Source: Luteimonas deserti | GTDB taxonomy: Bacteria > Pseudomonadota > Gammaproteobacteria > Xanthomonadales > Xanthomonadaceae | Assembly (NCBI RefSeq): GCF_013425765.1 | Contig: NZ_JACCJZ010000010.1 | Coordinates: 124,001 to 188,000 of the forward strand | Direction of reading: 5' to 3' | DNA: 64,000 nucleotides | Shown: piece after piece, positions 1 to 7,968 of the stretch | Position numbering within the stretch: position 1 is the stretch's first letter | Layout of the letters: every line of letters begins with the position of its first letter | The notes under the pieces: model-generated | What the model saw: only the letters and a program-made list of their open reading frames with translations | What the model was told of the DNA's origin: nothing | The model's database searches: none | Translations under genes and position numbers: made by a program

Positions 1-106
1 GCTGACTGCCGGCAGTGAACTAACCGCCACCGCGATCCTGGCCTTGCGCAACCACGTGGCGGCCCATGCCATCGCCGAGCCGCTGCGGGTCAGCTGCTCC
101 GGCTGA
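1..106 (+). CDS. C-terminal fragment of an unidentified protein (gene runs off the left edge)
   Basis: An open frame enters from the left edge (codons start at base 2) and ends at TGA 104-106, giving about 34 residues rich in Ala and Leu and ending LRVSCSG. There is no start codon inside the window. I do not recognise the family. It could be the tail of a real gene or a chance open frame, because stop codons are rare at this GC content. What follows (153-1557) is decayed mobile or accessory DNA, so this gene may lie at the edge of a rearranged segment. Confidence 0.35.
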   Translation, partial: LTAGSELTATAILALRNHVAAHAIAEPLRVSCSG

Positions 107-152
107 GGAACGGCGGAACGGCGCTATCGCCCGCGGAACAGCCACGCGATCG

Positions 153-317
153 TCAGGATCCACGCTTGCCGTCCTGGATCCAGTTCTCGATTTCCGCTGG
201 CGTCAGGTCGAATTGCCGGCTCGCCCGCGCCACCGTTGTCTTGCTCTGAATGATCTTCAGCACCAGCGCCGACTTGCGCCGGGCCATCCAGCGCCTGATC
301 TCTTCTTCTTCGCTCAT
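153..317 (-). pseudogene. Truncated IS-associated helix-turn-helix protein (transposase orfA/DUF1153-like)
   Basis: The start ATG at 317 is preceded by a clear AAGGAG Shine-Dalgarno, which fixes the start inside a longer open frame. The 54-residue product begins MSEEEEIRRWMARRKSALVL and carries an HTH-like stretch (TTVARASRQFDLTPAEIENW) resembling the N-terminal half of the small DNA-binding subunit that accompanies IS3-type transposases in Xanthomonas relatives. Proteins of that kind are usually about 90-110 residues. Here the frame ends right after DGKRGS, so the second half, expected to be a coiled-coil leading into the transposase, is missing. No orfB is visible nearby. Most likely a remnant left by an insertion or deletion; function is doubtful. 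Confidence 0.55.
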
Positions 318-545
318 CGGTGTCTCCTTGGTCGAAACGCAACATCTGCGCAGGAGTTCAGTGGGTCCTTCGGAAAGCTCCTCGTCAAGTTGGTCCGCTG
401 TTGGCCGAGGCTGTGGAAAACTCCCAGAGAGTTTGGGGGTGATCAAAGAATGATCAATCTCGTACCTTCTCCGCGAGTTTCGCGGAGGTTTTCTCGCGCC
501 CCGTGGCCTGAAACTCAAACTCGTGGCAAGTCGATTTGGGTTTTC

Positions 546-575
546 ACACAGCCTCGGCCAGAAGCGGACTTCGAT
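546..575. repeat. Dispersed repeat carrying GGCCAGAAGCGGAC
   Basis: The core GGCCAGAAGCGGAC closely matches a segment at about 63775-63792 (TTGGCCGGAAGCGGACC) at the other end of the window. Known from experience: this sequence, often mis-translated as GEVRFRPKAD, recurs in many proteobacterial genomes, commonly in intergenic or mobile DNA. The surrounding 318-718 stretch has no gene I can support. Confidence 0.45.
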
Positions 576-718
576 GCCTTGCTTGTTTGCTTCCGACCTG
601 GCTCGAAGACGGGGACCGGCACCATGCACAGTCAAGGGGCGATTTTCTGAGCTCAGGCGACTACCGGTCGCTGCGCAGGGGCAGCGCGGCCTGTACCGCA
701 CTGCCCCCGCAGCCTGTC

Positions 719-1171
719 TCAGTGCAGGCGCACGCCAGAGGCATCCGGGTTCGGGCGATGGGCTGCCAGACGTGCAGGCGTGCTGCCGTCGATGGTGCCG
801 TAGGCCGCAGGCATCTCCCGCACGCGTGAACCCCCGCCGGACTTTGCATCGAGTGTCTGACGGCTGATCTGCCGGATCATGTCCTTCATCTCCTCCGCGT
901 TATCGAAGATCGCTGAGCCGATCACGATGATCGTGCCGTCCGCAGAGTCACCGCCGCCCCCGGCCATCAACAGATCCCCTTGGGCACGTAGCAGATCGAG
1001 CAGGCGGTCGGCCTCGTCCATCTGATCCAGCGTCATACCGAAGGCCGGGGCCTTGTCGACCTTCGCGTCGGTGCAAGCGGGCGCGTCATCCTCGGATGCC
1101 GTCTCCTCGTCGGCGTCGTCTGCATCCTCGGTGTCATGTTCTACAGCCGCCGGCTTCCCTTTGATCTCCAA
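719..1171 (-). CDS. Hypothetical acidic protein, possibly a chimeric or decayed frame
   Basis: The open frame of about 150 codons starts with TTG; no ATG lies near the start. The N-terminal third is strikingly acidic (DTEDADDADEETASEDD), followed by a helical segment (MTLDQMDEADRLLDLLRAQG) and a short hydrophobic strand (GTIIVIGSAIFD). It overlaps the end of the truncated endonuclease gene in another frame, so its 5' end may be an artefact of a deletion joining two genes. I do not recognise the family. Internal ATG at MTLDQ is an alternative start, without an obvious ribosome-binding site. Confidence 0.3.
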   Translation of the reverse strand: MEIKGKPAAVEHDTEDADDADEETASEDDAPACTDAKVDKAPAFGMTLDQMDEADRLLDLLRAQGDLLMAGGGGDSADGTIIVIGSAIFDNAEEMKDMIRQISRQTLDAKSGGGSRVREMPAAYGTIDGSTPARLAAHRPNPDASGVRLH

Positions 1172-1557
1172 TCGCCATCCGGGCCGCCCAGGCCGGTTTC
1201 CGCGACGGCGTAGCCCTGCCGGCGGAAGGCTTCACCGACGAGCTGCTCGAACTCGCGCCAGCCGACGGCGGCCAGGCTCTCGAGGCCGGTGCGGGTGTCG
1301 AGCAGGCGGCGGCGGTTGCGGGCGTTGACGAACGCCACCAGCGAGGCGATGCAGCACACGGCCAGCACCATCCACGCGATGGGCGCCAGTGCGTCGCCCT
1401 GGGCAGCGAAGGCCTGTGCGAACGGCCCGTCAAGGCGCGCGAAGACCACGGGAATGCCATGCCGGATGCCGGCATAGCCCAGCAGGCCGACCGTCAGACC
1501 CACCGGCCACGGCAATGCCGCCAGATCCTCGAGCGTGCTGCGTCGTCCGCGTCCCAT
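1141..1557 (-). pseudogene. Truncated membrane-anchored Mrr-like restriction endonuclease
   Basis: ATG at 1557. The N-terminus has two hydrophobic segments (about residues 18-35 and 60-78) and then the start of a restriction-endonuclease-like fold: SLAAVGWREFEQLVGEAFRR followed by QGYAVAETGLGGPDG. In Mrr-cat relatives GGPDGGIDL is followed by a strand ending in QCK, which supplies the catalytic D...ExK-type residues. Here the match stops right after GGPDGD, and the frame ends 9 codons later in unrelated sequence, so the catalytic core is absent. The breakpoint near base 1180 suggests a deletion fusing this gene to the downstream acidic frame. Intact relatives are inner-membrane-anchored proteins of about 200 residues that act on foreign DNA. 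Confidence 0.5.
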
Positions 1558-1826
1558 GCGAATCCCCTGTCCCCTGCGCCGGACGATAACGCGAAGCCGG
1601 TTTGCGTGAAAGCGGTCACGTTCTCCGGGGTGCAGCCGGTATCGCAGGGCGCGCGCGGCTGCGTCGGACCGCGCGTCGGCGTGCGGCGGTCAGCTCGGCA
1701 GGCCCGCCATGCCCGCTGGGGTGGCGACGCACACGGCGGATGACGTTCCCGACGGTACCCGGGGCATGCCGCAGTGCGCAGCCCGCGCCACGCGAATGCG
1801 TGTGGCGCGGCAGCGGCTGCGTTGCA

Positions 1827-4028
1827 TCAGAACAACGCGCCCTGCGCCGGCGGTTCCGCTTCGACGGGCACCTCGCCAGGCGCGGGCGGGGGCGCAGGCA
1901 TCGCGCCCAGACGCCAGGCGAGGCCCGACCACCGTCCCGCATGCCGTCCGAGGGCGGCGCGCAGAATCGCGTCGCTCGCGGCCACATGCAACGCACTGCG
2001 CGCGCGGGTGAGGCCCGTGTAGACCAGCTCGCGCGAGAGCACGCGGTTGTCGCGCTCGGGCAGCACCAGCCACGCCTCGTCGAACTCCGAGCCCTGGGCC
2101 TTGTGCACCGTCATGGCGAACGCGCTGTCGTGGGCCGGCAAGGCGGCGGGATGGAAGGGACGGGGACGCTGCGGATCGTCGCCCGGGAACCAGGCCGTGA
2201 TCGCGCCGCCGTCGTCCGCAAGACAGATGCCGATGTCGCCGTTGAACAGCCGGTGCCGATAGCTGTTCTCGGTGATCAGCAACAGCCGACCGTGGAAATA
2301 ACCGGGACCGGCGCCGCGTCGCATGCTGCCGCCGAGCAACGCTTCGATCCGCGCATTGAGCCCGCGTGCGCCCTGGGGCCCGTCGCGCACGGCGGTGAGG
2401 ATGCGCAGGCGACCGGCACGGGCCAGGGCTTCGGCGGGATCGGTGGTCTCGGCGAGTGCGGTCCAATGCGCGAGCAGCCCATCGCGTTGCGCGGAGAGCG
2501 GATCGGCCTGGCCCTCATGGAACTGCACGCCGGCGAGATCTCCCGTGCGGAGCAGCGACAGTGCGGTAGCGGCATCGCCCTCGCGCACGGCGGCGGCGAG
2601 CGGCGCGAGATCGAGCGCGGCGCTCTGACGGTAACCGCGTTGCAGGTGGATGCGGCGGCCGGGGAACCCCGTCGCGTCGTGGCGATGACCACCCTCCGCC
2701 CCGCGGATGTCGACAGACGCATGTCGGGTCGGGCGGGCGCTGCGCTCCGACAGCGCGTCGCGCGGGTCATCGATGAATGTCGCTTCTGCCTGGCCGGAGC
2801 TCCCTGGATGACCAGCGCCGTGCGCCCTTGAACCGCGTGTCCCGCCGGCGCGGAAATGAAGGCCTGGGGCAGTGGACGCGGACGGCGCCACGTCCGCGCC
2901 GGTGCCAGAACGCTGATCGTCCTGGGATACGGCACCTGCCGCCACGGACGCGGCAGGTGTCGCGCGCATCCGCCACGCGGGGTCACCGGACAGACGCCTC
3001 GACACTGCGGCATCGTCACTGGATCCACCCGAGCCGTCGCCGGCCGCGCGCAGGATGCCGCTGAGCACGTCGCCGGCTTCGACCGAGGGCAGCTGGTCGG
3101 GATCGCCCAGCAGCACGAGGCGCGCGCCGTCGGCGACGGCGTCGACCAGTTTGGTCATCAGCGGCAGATCGATCATCGAGGCTTCGTCGACGACGACGAC
3201 ATCGAACGGCACCGGATTGTCGGCGTAGTGGCGGAAACGCGGGCTGTCGGGAATCGTGCCGAGCAGGCGGTGCAGCGTGGTGCCGGCGGTGGGCAGGGTG
3301 TCGAGCAATGCGGGCTCGACGCCGGCTGCGGCCAGCGCCTGCACGGCCTTGCGCACGCTCTCGGCCATGCGCTCGGCGGCGCGACCGGTGGGCGCAGCGA
3401 GCGCGATGCGCGGTGCGGGGTGCCGGCCGTGCAGCGCCTGCGCGGCGAGCAATGCCAGCAGACGGGTGATCGTGGTGGTCTTGCCGGTGCCGGGACCGCC
3501 GGTCACCAGCACCAGGGTGTGGCGGAGCGCGACCGCGGCGGCGAGGGCCTGCCGATCGCCGCCGGTGCGGGCATCGGGAAACAAGTGCGCGAACAGCGAC
3601 GCCAGTGCCTCCGTGTCGCCGGGCTCCGGTGCGTGCGCGCCGATACGGCGCAGGCCGAGTGCGAGGCGGCGTTCGTACTCGCGGTAGCGGCGCAGATAGA
3701 GCAGGCCGTGCTCGAACACCAGTGGCGCATCGGCGTCGGATTCGGCCTCGCCGTCGGCGGGTCGCGACACCCAAGGCGAGGCATCGAGATCGGCGCGCCA
3801 GGATTCGGCCGCGGGCCAGTCGATGTCGGCGTCGACGAGACGTTGCGGCGCGGCGGGATCGAAACCGGCATGCCCGTTGGCGACGGCGAGCGACGCGAGG
3901 GCGGCGGCAGCGAGCACGGTGTCGGGCGTGGCGGGATCGAGGCGCCGCAGCGACTGCGCGAGCGCATTGTCGAGCGTACGCAGCGCGCCGGCGTCGCGAA
4001 GGCTCGGGAGAAGGGCGCGGGTGCTCAT
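1827..4028 (-). CDS. recD: RecBCD exonuclease V subunit RecD (helicase), with an in-frame repeat insertion
   Basis: Alpha subunit of exonuclease V, a 5'-3' superfamily 1 helicase that works with RecB and RecC on double-strand ends. Walker A is VTGGPGTGKTTT near residue 180, motif II VVVDEASMIDLP, motif III LLGDPDQLPSVEAG, and near the C-terminus FAMTVHKAQGSEF and VYTGLTRARSAL, all in the expected order. At 733 residues it is longer than usual because about 128 low-complexity residues (roughly 330-458, bases 2655-3040) sit between the GDPDQLPS segment and the IHLQRGYRQS segment that normally follows within a few dozen residues. It is the last gene of recC-recB-recD, 322 bp after recB. The frame is intact, so a functional protein with a long loop is possible. 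Confidence 0.93.
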   Translation of the reverse strand: MSTRALLPSLRDAGALRTLDNALAQSLRRLDPATPDTVLAAAALASLAVANGHAGFDPAAPQRLVDADIDWPAAESWRADLDASPWVSRPADGEAESDADAPLVFEHGLLYLRRYREYERRLALGLRRIGAHAPEPGDTEALASLFAHLFPDARTGGDRQALAAAVALRHTLVLVTGGPGTGKTTTITRLLALLAAQALHGRHPAPRIALAAPTGRAAERMAESVRKAVQALAAAGVEPALLDTLPTAGTTLHRLLGTIPDSPRFRHYADNPVPFDVVVVDEASMIDLPLMTKLVDAVADGARLVLLGDPDQLPSVEAGDVLSGILRAAGDGSGGSSDDAAVSRRLSGDPAWRMRATPAASVAAGAVSQDDQRSGTGADVAPSASTAPGLHFRAGGTRGSRAHGAGHPGSSGQAEATFIDDPRDALSERSARPTRHASVDIRGAEGGHRHDATGFPGRRIHLQRGYRQSAALDLAPLAAAVREGDAATALSLLRTGDLAGVQFHEGQADPLSAQRDGLLAHWTALAETTDPAEALARAGRLRILTAVRDGPQGARGLNARIEALLGGSMRRGAGPGYFHGRLLLITENSYRHRLFNGDIGICLADDGGAITAWFPGDDPQRPRPFHPAALPAHDSAFAMTVHKAQGSEFDEAWLVLPERDNRVLSRELVYTGLTRARSALHVAASDAILRAALGRHAGRWSGLAWRLGAMPAPPPAPGEVPVEAEPPAQGALF
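2655..3040. repeat. Repeat-type insertion lying in frame within recD
   Basis: These about 385 bases encode the extra low-complexity segment of RecD. They include TCCCGCCGGCGCGGAAATGA (2840-2859), the type of TCCCGC...GCGGGA palindrome-plus-ATGA found in dispersed intergenic repeats of this family; a similar palindrome lies at 53112-53128. The translation has no resemblance to helicase sequence, although no stop codon interrupts it. Boundaries are estimated from where recognisable RecD sequence stops and resumes. Confidence 0.6.
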
Positions 4029-4350
4029 CGTGCCCGGGCTTCCAGTGATCGGTTTCCCTTACCCCGACCCGCGTTCGGCGCTGCTGCACTCGCCTTGCCC
4101 CGAAGGCGTTCACCGGCGCGTGAGCCGGTGGCACGCAGGCAGCCTTCATTACCCCAAGGGAAGAGAGGCTCGAATCGAGCAGGCGCGAGCAGTGCGGGAG
4201 TGCCGCATCGCCTTCCTCGGCCCTGCAACGCTCCGCTGCCCCGGGTAGAGCGGCATGGGCAAGGGTGGACGCGCGCGTAAACGCGGCATCCACGCGCCAC
4301 CTCGACTTCCGAACGGGCTCCGCAGCCGGACAGGTGGTTGTCTACGCACT
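4029..4350. other. Intergenic region between recB and recD
   Basis: 322 bp without a gene I can support. It includes CCCTTACCCCGACCC (about 4057-4071) and TTACCCCAAGGGAAGAGAGG (about 4149-4168), resembling the CCCTCTCCC...GGGAGAGGG family of intergenic repeats common in Xanthomonas relatives. It separates recD from recB, which in related genomes are usually adjacent, so it may be another repeat insertion or may hold a separate recD promoter. Confidence 0.4.
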
Positions 4351-7300
4351 TCACGCCGCCACCTCCGCATTTCGCCCGGCGAACAGCCCATCCAGCGCAT
4401 CCACCAGTTCAGGCGAGAACCGCCATGCCTGCACACCCGGCGCATCTTCGCGCGTGGCATCCAGGCCGCGGCAGAACAGATACCGCACGCCGCCGAAATC
4501 ACGCGTGTAGTCGTAGCCGTCGCCCAGACGGAAGCGCAGCCAGCGATGCAGGGCCATGGTGTAGATCAGCGCCTGCAGGTCGTACTCGCTGTGCGCCATC
4601 GCGGCCTCGAGCTGCGCGGGGCCGTAGCCGGGCAGGCGGTTGGTCTTGTAGTCCAGCACGTACCAGCGGCCCTCGTGGATGTAGGTCAGGTCGATCAGGC
4701 CGGTCATCAGCCCTTCGAGCTGGCGACGCGTGCCGAAGCCGCTGCGGGTGCGCAGCACGTCGTGGCGATGCAGCAGGGCGAGCAGGGCGTCGATGCGCGT
4801 GGGTGCGAGGGCGAACTGGAACTCGATTTCCGGACGACGCGCATCCGCCGGCACGTCGGCGAGGCGCACGCCTTCGGGCAGGGTGACGGTCAGCGTCTGG
4901 CCGACGAGCGGGGTCAGCACGGCGATGCCGTCGTCGAGATCGGCGTCGGCGTAACCAGCGGCGCGCAGGCGCTCAACGATGACGTCCGCATCGGCCTCCG
5001 GTGCGGGCGCATCGGGCGTCCACGTGGACCACTGCGCGAAGTCGCTGCGTTCGAGCACGTCGTGCAGCACCACGCCAAAGCGCGCGCCGGCGAAGCGCGG
5101 GTCGTAGACATCGCTCTCGACCGCAGCGTCCGGCGCGGCATCGGGATCGACAGCCGGCTCGTCCAGCCCACCGGGCGCGGCCTGCGTGGATGCGCTCGAA
5201 GCGTCGTGGCCGGACTCGGCATTCGCCAGCTGGGTGAAGCTGTAGACCCACCAGTCGCTGAGCAGCGAGCGCGTGGCGACGCGCGCGGCCGGCACGACGT
5301 CCTCGGATTCGGGCGGCAGCCACGGCAGTGATGCCGGCGGCGCCTGAGTGTCGATGCGGATGGCACTGCCTAGTGCTTCGGCGAGCGCGTCTGGCGTCGC
5401 GATCATGTGCGCGATCGCGGCCTTGTCATGGCCGAAGAATTTGCCACTGGCGATCCACAGTGCATGGCGCGCGCGGGTCAGGCCGACGTAGAGCAGGCGC
5501 GCGTCTTCGGCGCGTTGACTGTCCTGCCAACGCTGCTTCGCCGCGTCCCAGCCCGAGCGCGACGGCAACAGCTTCCAGTGCAGGGCGCGGCCGGCGTCGT
5601 CGGCCACGGTGACGTGGCGGGCGGCGTCGCGCGGCTTGCCGCCGATACCGGCGAACGGCAGGAACACCAGCGGATATTCGAGCCCCTTGCTCTTGTGCAG
5701 CGTGACCACCTGCACCCGGCGCGCGTCGGATTCGAGGCGCAGCAACTGGCTGTCGTCGTCGCTGCTGGCGGATGCGATCGCGCGCGACAGCCAGTCGACC
5801 AGGCCGTGCAGACCCAGCGCATGCGCCTGCGCTTCCTGCAGCAGTTCGGCGAGCTGCAGATAGTTGGTCAGGCGACGCTCGCCATCGAGCAGGCCGAGCA
5901 GGCGGCCCGCGTGCGCAGCGCAGAGATCGGTGATCAGGGCGAGCGGGCCGCCGCGTTGCAGGCGATCGCGCCAGCCGAGCGCGGCGAGTTGCCAGGTGCG
6001 CAGCGCGTCGCCGTCCTCGTCGAGTGCGGCGACCTGCGTCGCGTCCTCACCGATCAGCACCGTCGACAGCGCCATGCGCAGGCGGCCGTCATCGGCGCCG
6101 TGCAGCAGCGCGAGCAGCAGCGCATGCACATCGCGTGTCTCCGCGGTCGCGAACAGGCTCTGCTTTCCGGCCGCGACCGCGGGAATACCGACCATCGCCA
6201 GCGCGGCGCGGATGCGCGTGGCCTCACTGTGCGAGCGCACCAGCACCGCGACGTCGCCGGGCTGCACCGGGCGGCCCTCGATCAGCGCGCGGCCTTCGCG
6301 CGCATCGGACAGCACGCGATGGATTTCGGCCACACAGGCCTGCGTCGCGAGTTCGCGCGAACGGCCGGCGCTCCAGGGTTTCAGCTTGCCCTTGTGGTCC
6401 GGCGGCGGATCGGGTGCCTGCCACAGCGTGAGCGCGGGCGCAGGCACGCCGCCCTGCAGATAGTCGTCGTCGCGCCGCACGCCGCCGGGTGCGACTTCGC
6501 GAAACGCAATGCGGGCATCGACGAACGGCGGATGTCCCGACGCATCGGCCTGTGCGTACAGCGCCGCGACCGCGCGCAGCACACCGGGGCGCGAACGGAA
6601 GTTCAGCGCAAGTGGCGGTGCCAGTTCGGCCGAGGCCTGCGCGGCGAGATAGGTTTCGACGTCGCCGCCGCGAAAACCATAGATCGCCTGCTTGGGATCG
6701 CCGATGACGAACAGCGCCGGCGCGCAGCTGGCGGCGCCGAACACGCGTTCGAAGATGCGCCACTGGCGCGGATCGGTGTCCTGGAATTCGTCGACCAGCG
6801 CGACCCGGTATTGCGCGCGCAGCTGCGCGACCAGCGCGTCGGCCTGTGGGCCATCGACGGCATCGGCAACACGGTCGATCAGATCGTCGTAGGTCTGCAC
6901 GCGCTGCTGCTGCTTGAAACGATCGACGCGGGCACGCGCGTCATCGCGCAGGCGGTGCAGCAGCTCGACGCGGCGCGCGTCCTGCCATTCGGCGATTTCG
7001 TCGAGCGCATCGAGATACGCGGGAATCGCATCGCACACGGGCGAGTCCGGCGTCGGGCCCTTGGCGGTCTTGTTGGTCTTCTCGATCAACCGGTCGCGAC
7101 GCAGATTCGCCAGCTTGGCGTGCTGGAACGGCGCGTCGTGATCGCCGGTCGCGCACCAGGTGCGCAGATCGGCGAACAGCGCGGTGATCCAGTCGGCCTT
7201 GTAGCTGGCGCCGTGCAGGATCTTGCTGTCGACGGCCTCGATCAGCGACGCGCGGAGATCGTCGCCGTGCGCCTGGAACGCGTGCGCGAGCGCGCCGCCC

Positions 7301-7968
7301 GCAGTGCGCAGACGCGGCGCCGGGTCGTCGGGCAGGTCGGCCAGTGCGGGCCGCAGCACGCGTTCGCGCACCAGCGGCGACAGATCGCCGGCGAGCGCGA
7401 GCGGGCCGCCGGACCACAAGCTCAGCAGATCGTCGGCGGCATCGGGCTCGACGCCGTGCGAGCGCCACAGATCGGCGGCGATGGCTTCGCGAAGCGCGGT
7501 GTCGCTGGCCATCAGTTCGGGCGCGTCGAAACCCTGCCCGGCTTCCAGCGCGTGTTCGCGCAGCACGCGCGCGCAGAAGCCGTGGATGGTGAAGATCGCG
7601 GCGAGATCGATCTCGTCGGCCGCGGCGCGCAGGCGGCGCCGCAAGGCGTCGGCGCTTTCCTCGCCACGTGCGAGATGCTGCACGAGCACGGCACTGGTCA
7701 GCGCGGCTTCGGGAGGCGCGTCATCGCCGATGTCGGCCTCGACTAGCGCCTCGGCCATCTTGAGGCGTTTGTGGATGCGGCTGCGCAGTTCCTGGGTCGC
7801 GGCTTCGGTGAAGGTCACCGCGAGAATTTCGCCGACGCGCAGGCCACCTTCGACGACGAGCCGCACGACCAGCGTCGCCAGCGTGAACGTCTTGCCGGTG
7901 CCGGCCGAGGCCTCGATGGCGCGCACGCCGTCGAGCGGCAGCAGCAGGTAGGGATCGGTGCTGCTCAT
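4351..7968 (-). CDS. recB: RecBCD exonuclease V subunit RecB (helicase-nuclease)
   Basis: Beta subunit, 1205 residues, normal for RecB. A 3'-5' helicase-nuclease that unwinds and resects double-strand ends until a Chi site. Walker A IEASAGTGKTF is at residues 18-28; motif II VALVDEFQDTDPRQW, motif III FVIGDPKQAIYGFRGGD, motif V VVTLHKSKGLEYPLVFLP and motif VI LLYVGLTRARHAL are all in order. The C-terminal nuclease domain is present with GLIDLTYIHEGRWYVLDYKT, including the D...DxK metal residues. The start overlaps the recC stop by 4 bp (ATGA type), so the two are translationally coupled. Confidence 0.96.
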   Translation of the reverse strand: MSSTDPYLLLPLDGVRAIEASAGTGKTFTLATLVVRLVVEGGLRVGEILAVTFTEAATQELRSRIHKRLKMAEALVEADIGDDAPPEAALTSAVLVQHLARGEESADALRRRLRAAADEIDLAAIFTIHGFCARVLREHALEAGQGFDAPELMASDTALREAIAADLWRSHGVEPDAADDLLSLWSGGPLALAGDLSPLVRERVLRPALADLPDDPAPRLRTAGGALAHAFQAHGDDLRASLIEAVDSKILHGASYKADWITALFADLRTWCATGDHDAPFQHAKLANLRRDRLIEKTNKTAKGPTPDSPVCDAIPAYLDALDEIAEWQDARRVELLHRLRDDARARVDRFKQQQRVQTYDDLIDRVADAVDGPQADALVAQLRAQYRVALVDEFQDTDPRQWRIFERVFGAASCAPALFVIGDPKQAIYGFRGGDVETYLAAQASAELAPPLALNFRSRPGVLRAVAALYAQADASGHPPFVDARIAFREVAPGGVRRDDDYLQGGVPAPALTLWQAPDPPPDHKGKLKPWSAGRSRELATQACVAEIHRVLSDAREGRALIEGRPVQPGDVAVLVRSHSEATRIRAALAMVGIPAVAAGKQSLFATAETRDVHALLLALLHGADDGRLRMALSTVLIGEDATQVAALDEDGDALRTWQLAALGWRDRLQRGGPLALITDLCAAHAGRLLGLLDGERRLTNYLQLAELLQEAQAHALGLHGLVDWLSRAIASASSDDDSQLLRLESDARRVQVVTLHKSKGLEYPLVFLPFAGIGGKPRDAARHVTVADDAGRALHWKLLPSRSGWDAAKQRWQDSQRAEDARLLYVGLTRARHALWIASGKFFGHDKAAIAHMIATPDALAEALGSAIRIDTQAPPASLPWLPPESEDVVPAARVATRSLLSDWWVYSFTQLANAESGHDASSASTQAAPGGLDEPAVDPDAAPDAAVESDVYDPRFAGARFGVVLHDVLERSDFAQWSTWTPDAPAPEADADVIVERLRAAGYADADLDDGIAVLTPLVGQTLTVTLPEGVRLADVPADARRPEIEFQFALAPTRIDALLALLHRHDVLRTRSGFGTRRQLEGLMTGLIDLTYIHEGRWYVLDYKTNRLPGYGPAQLEAAMAHSEYDLQALIYTMALHRWLRFRLGDGYDYTRDFGGVRYLFCRGLDATREDAPGVQAWRFSPELVDALDGLFAGRNAEVAA

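Noticed and set aside
5407..7746. Open frame of 779 codons opposite recB
   Set aside because: Composition-driven shadow; recB on the other strand carries all helicase and nuclease motifs.
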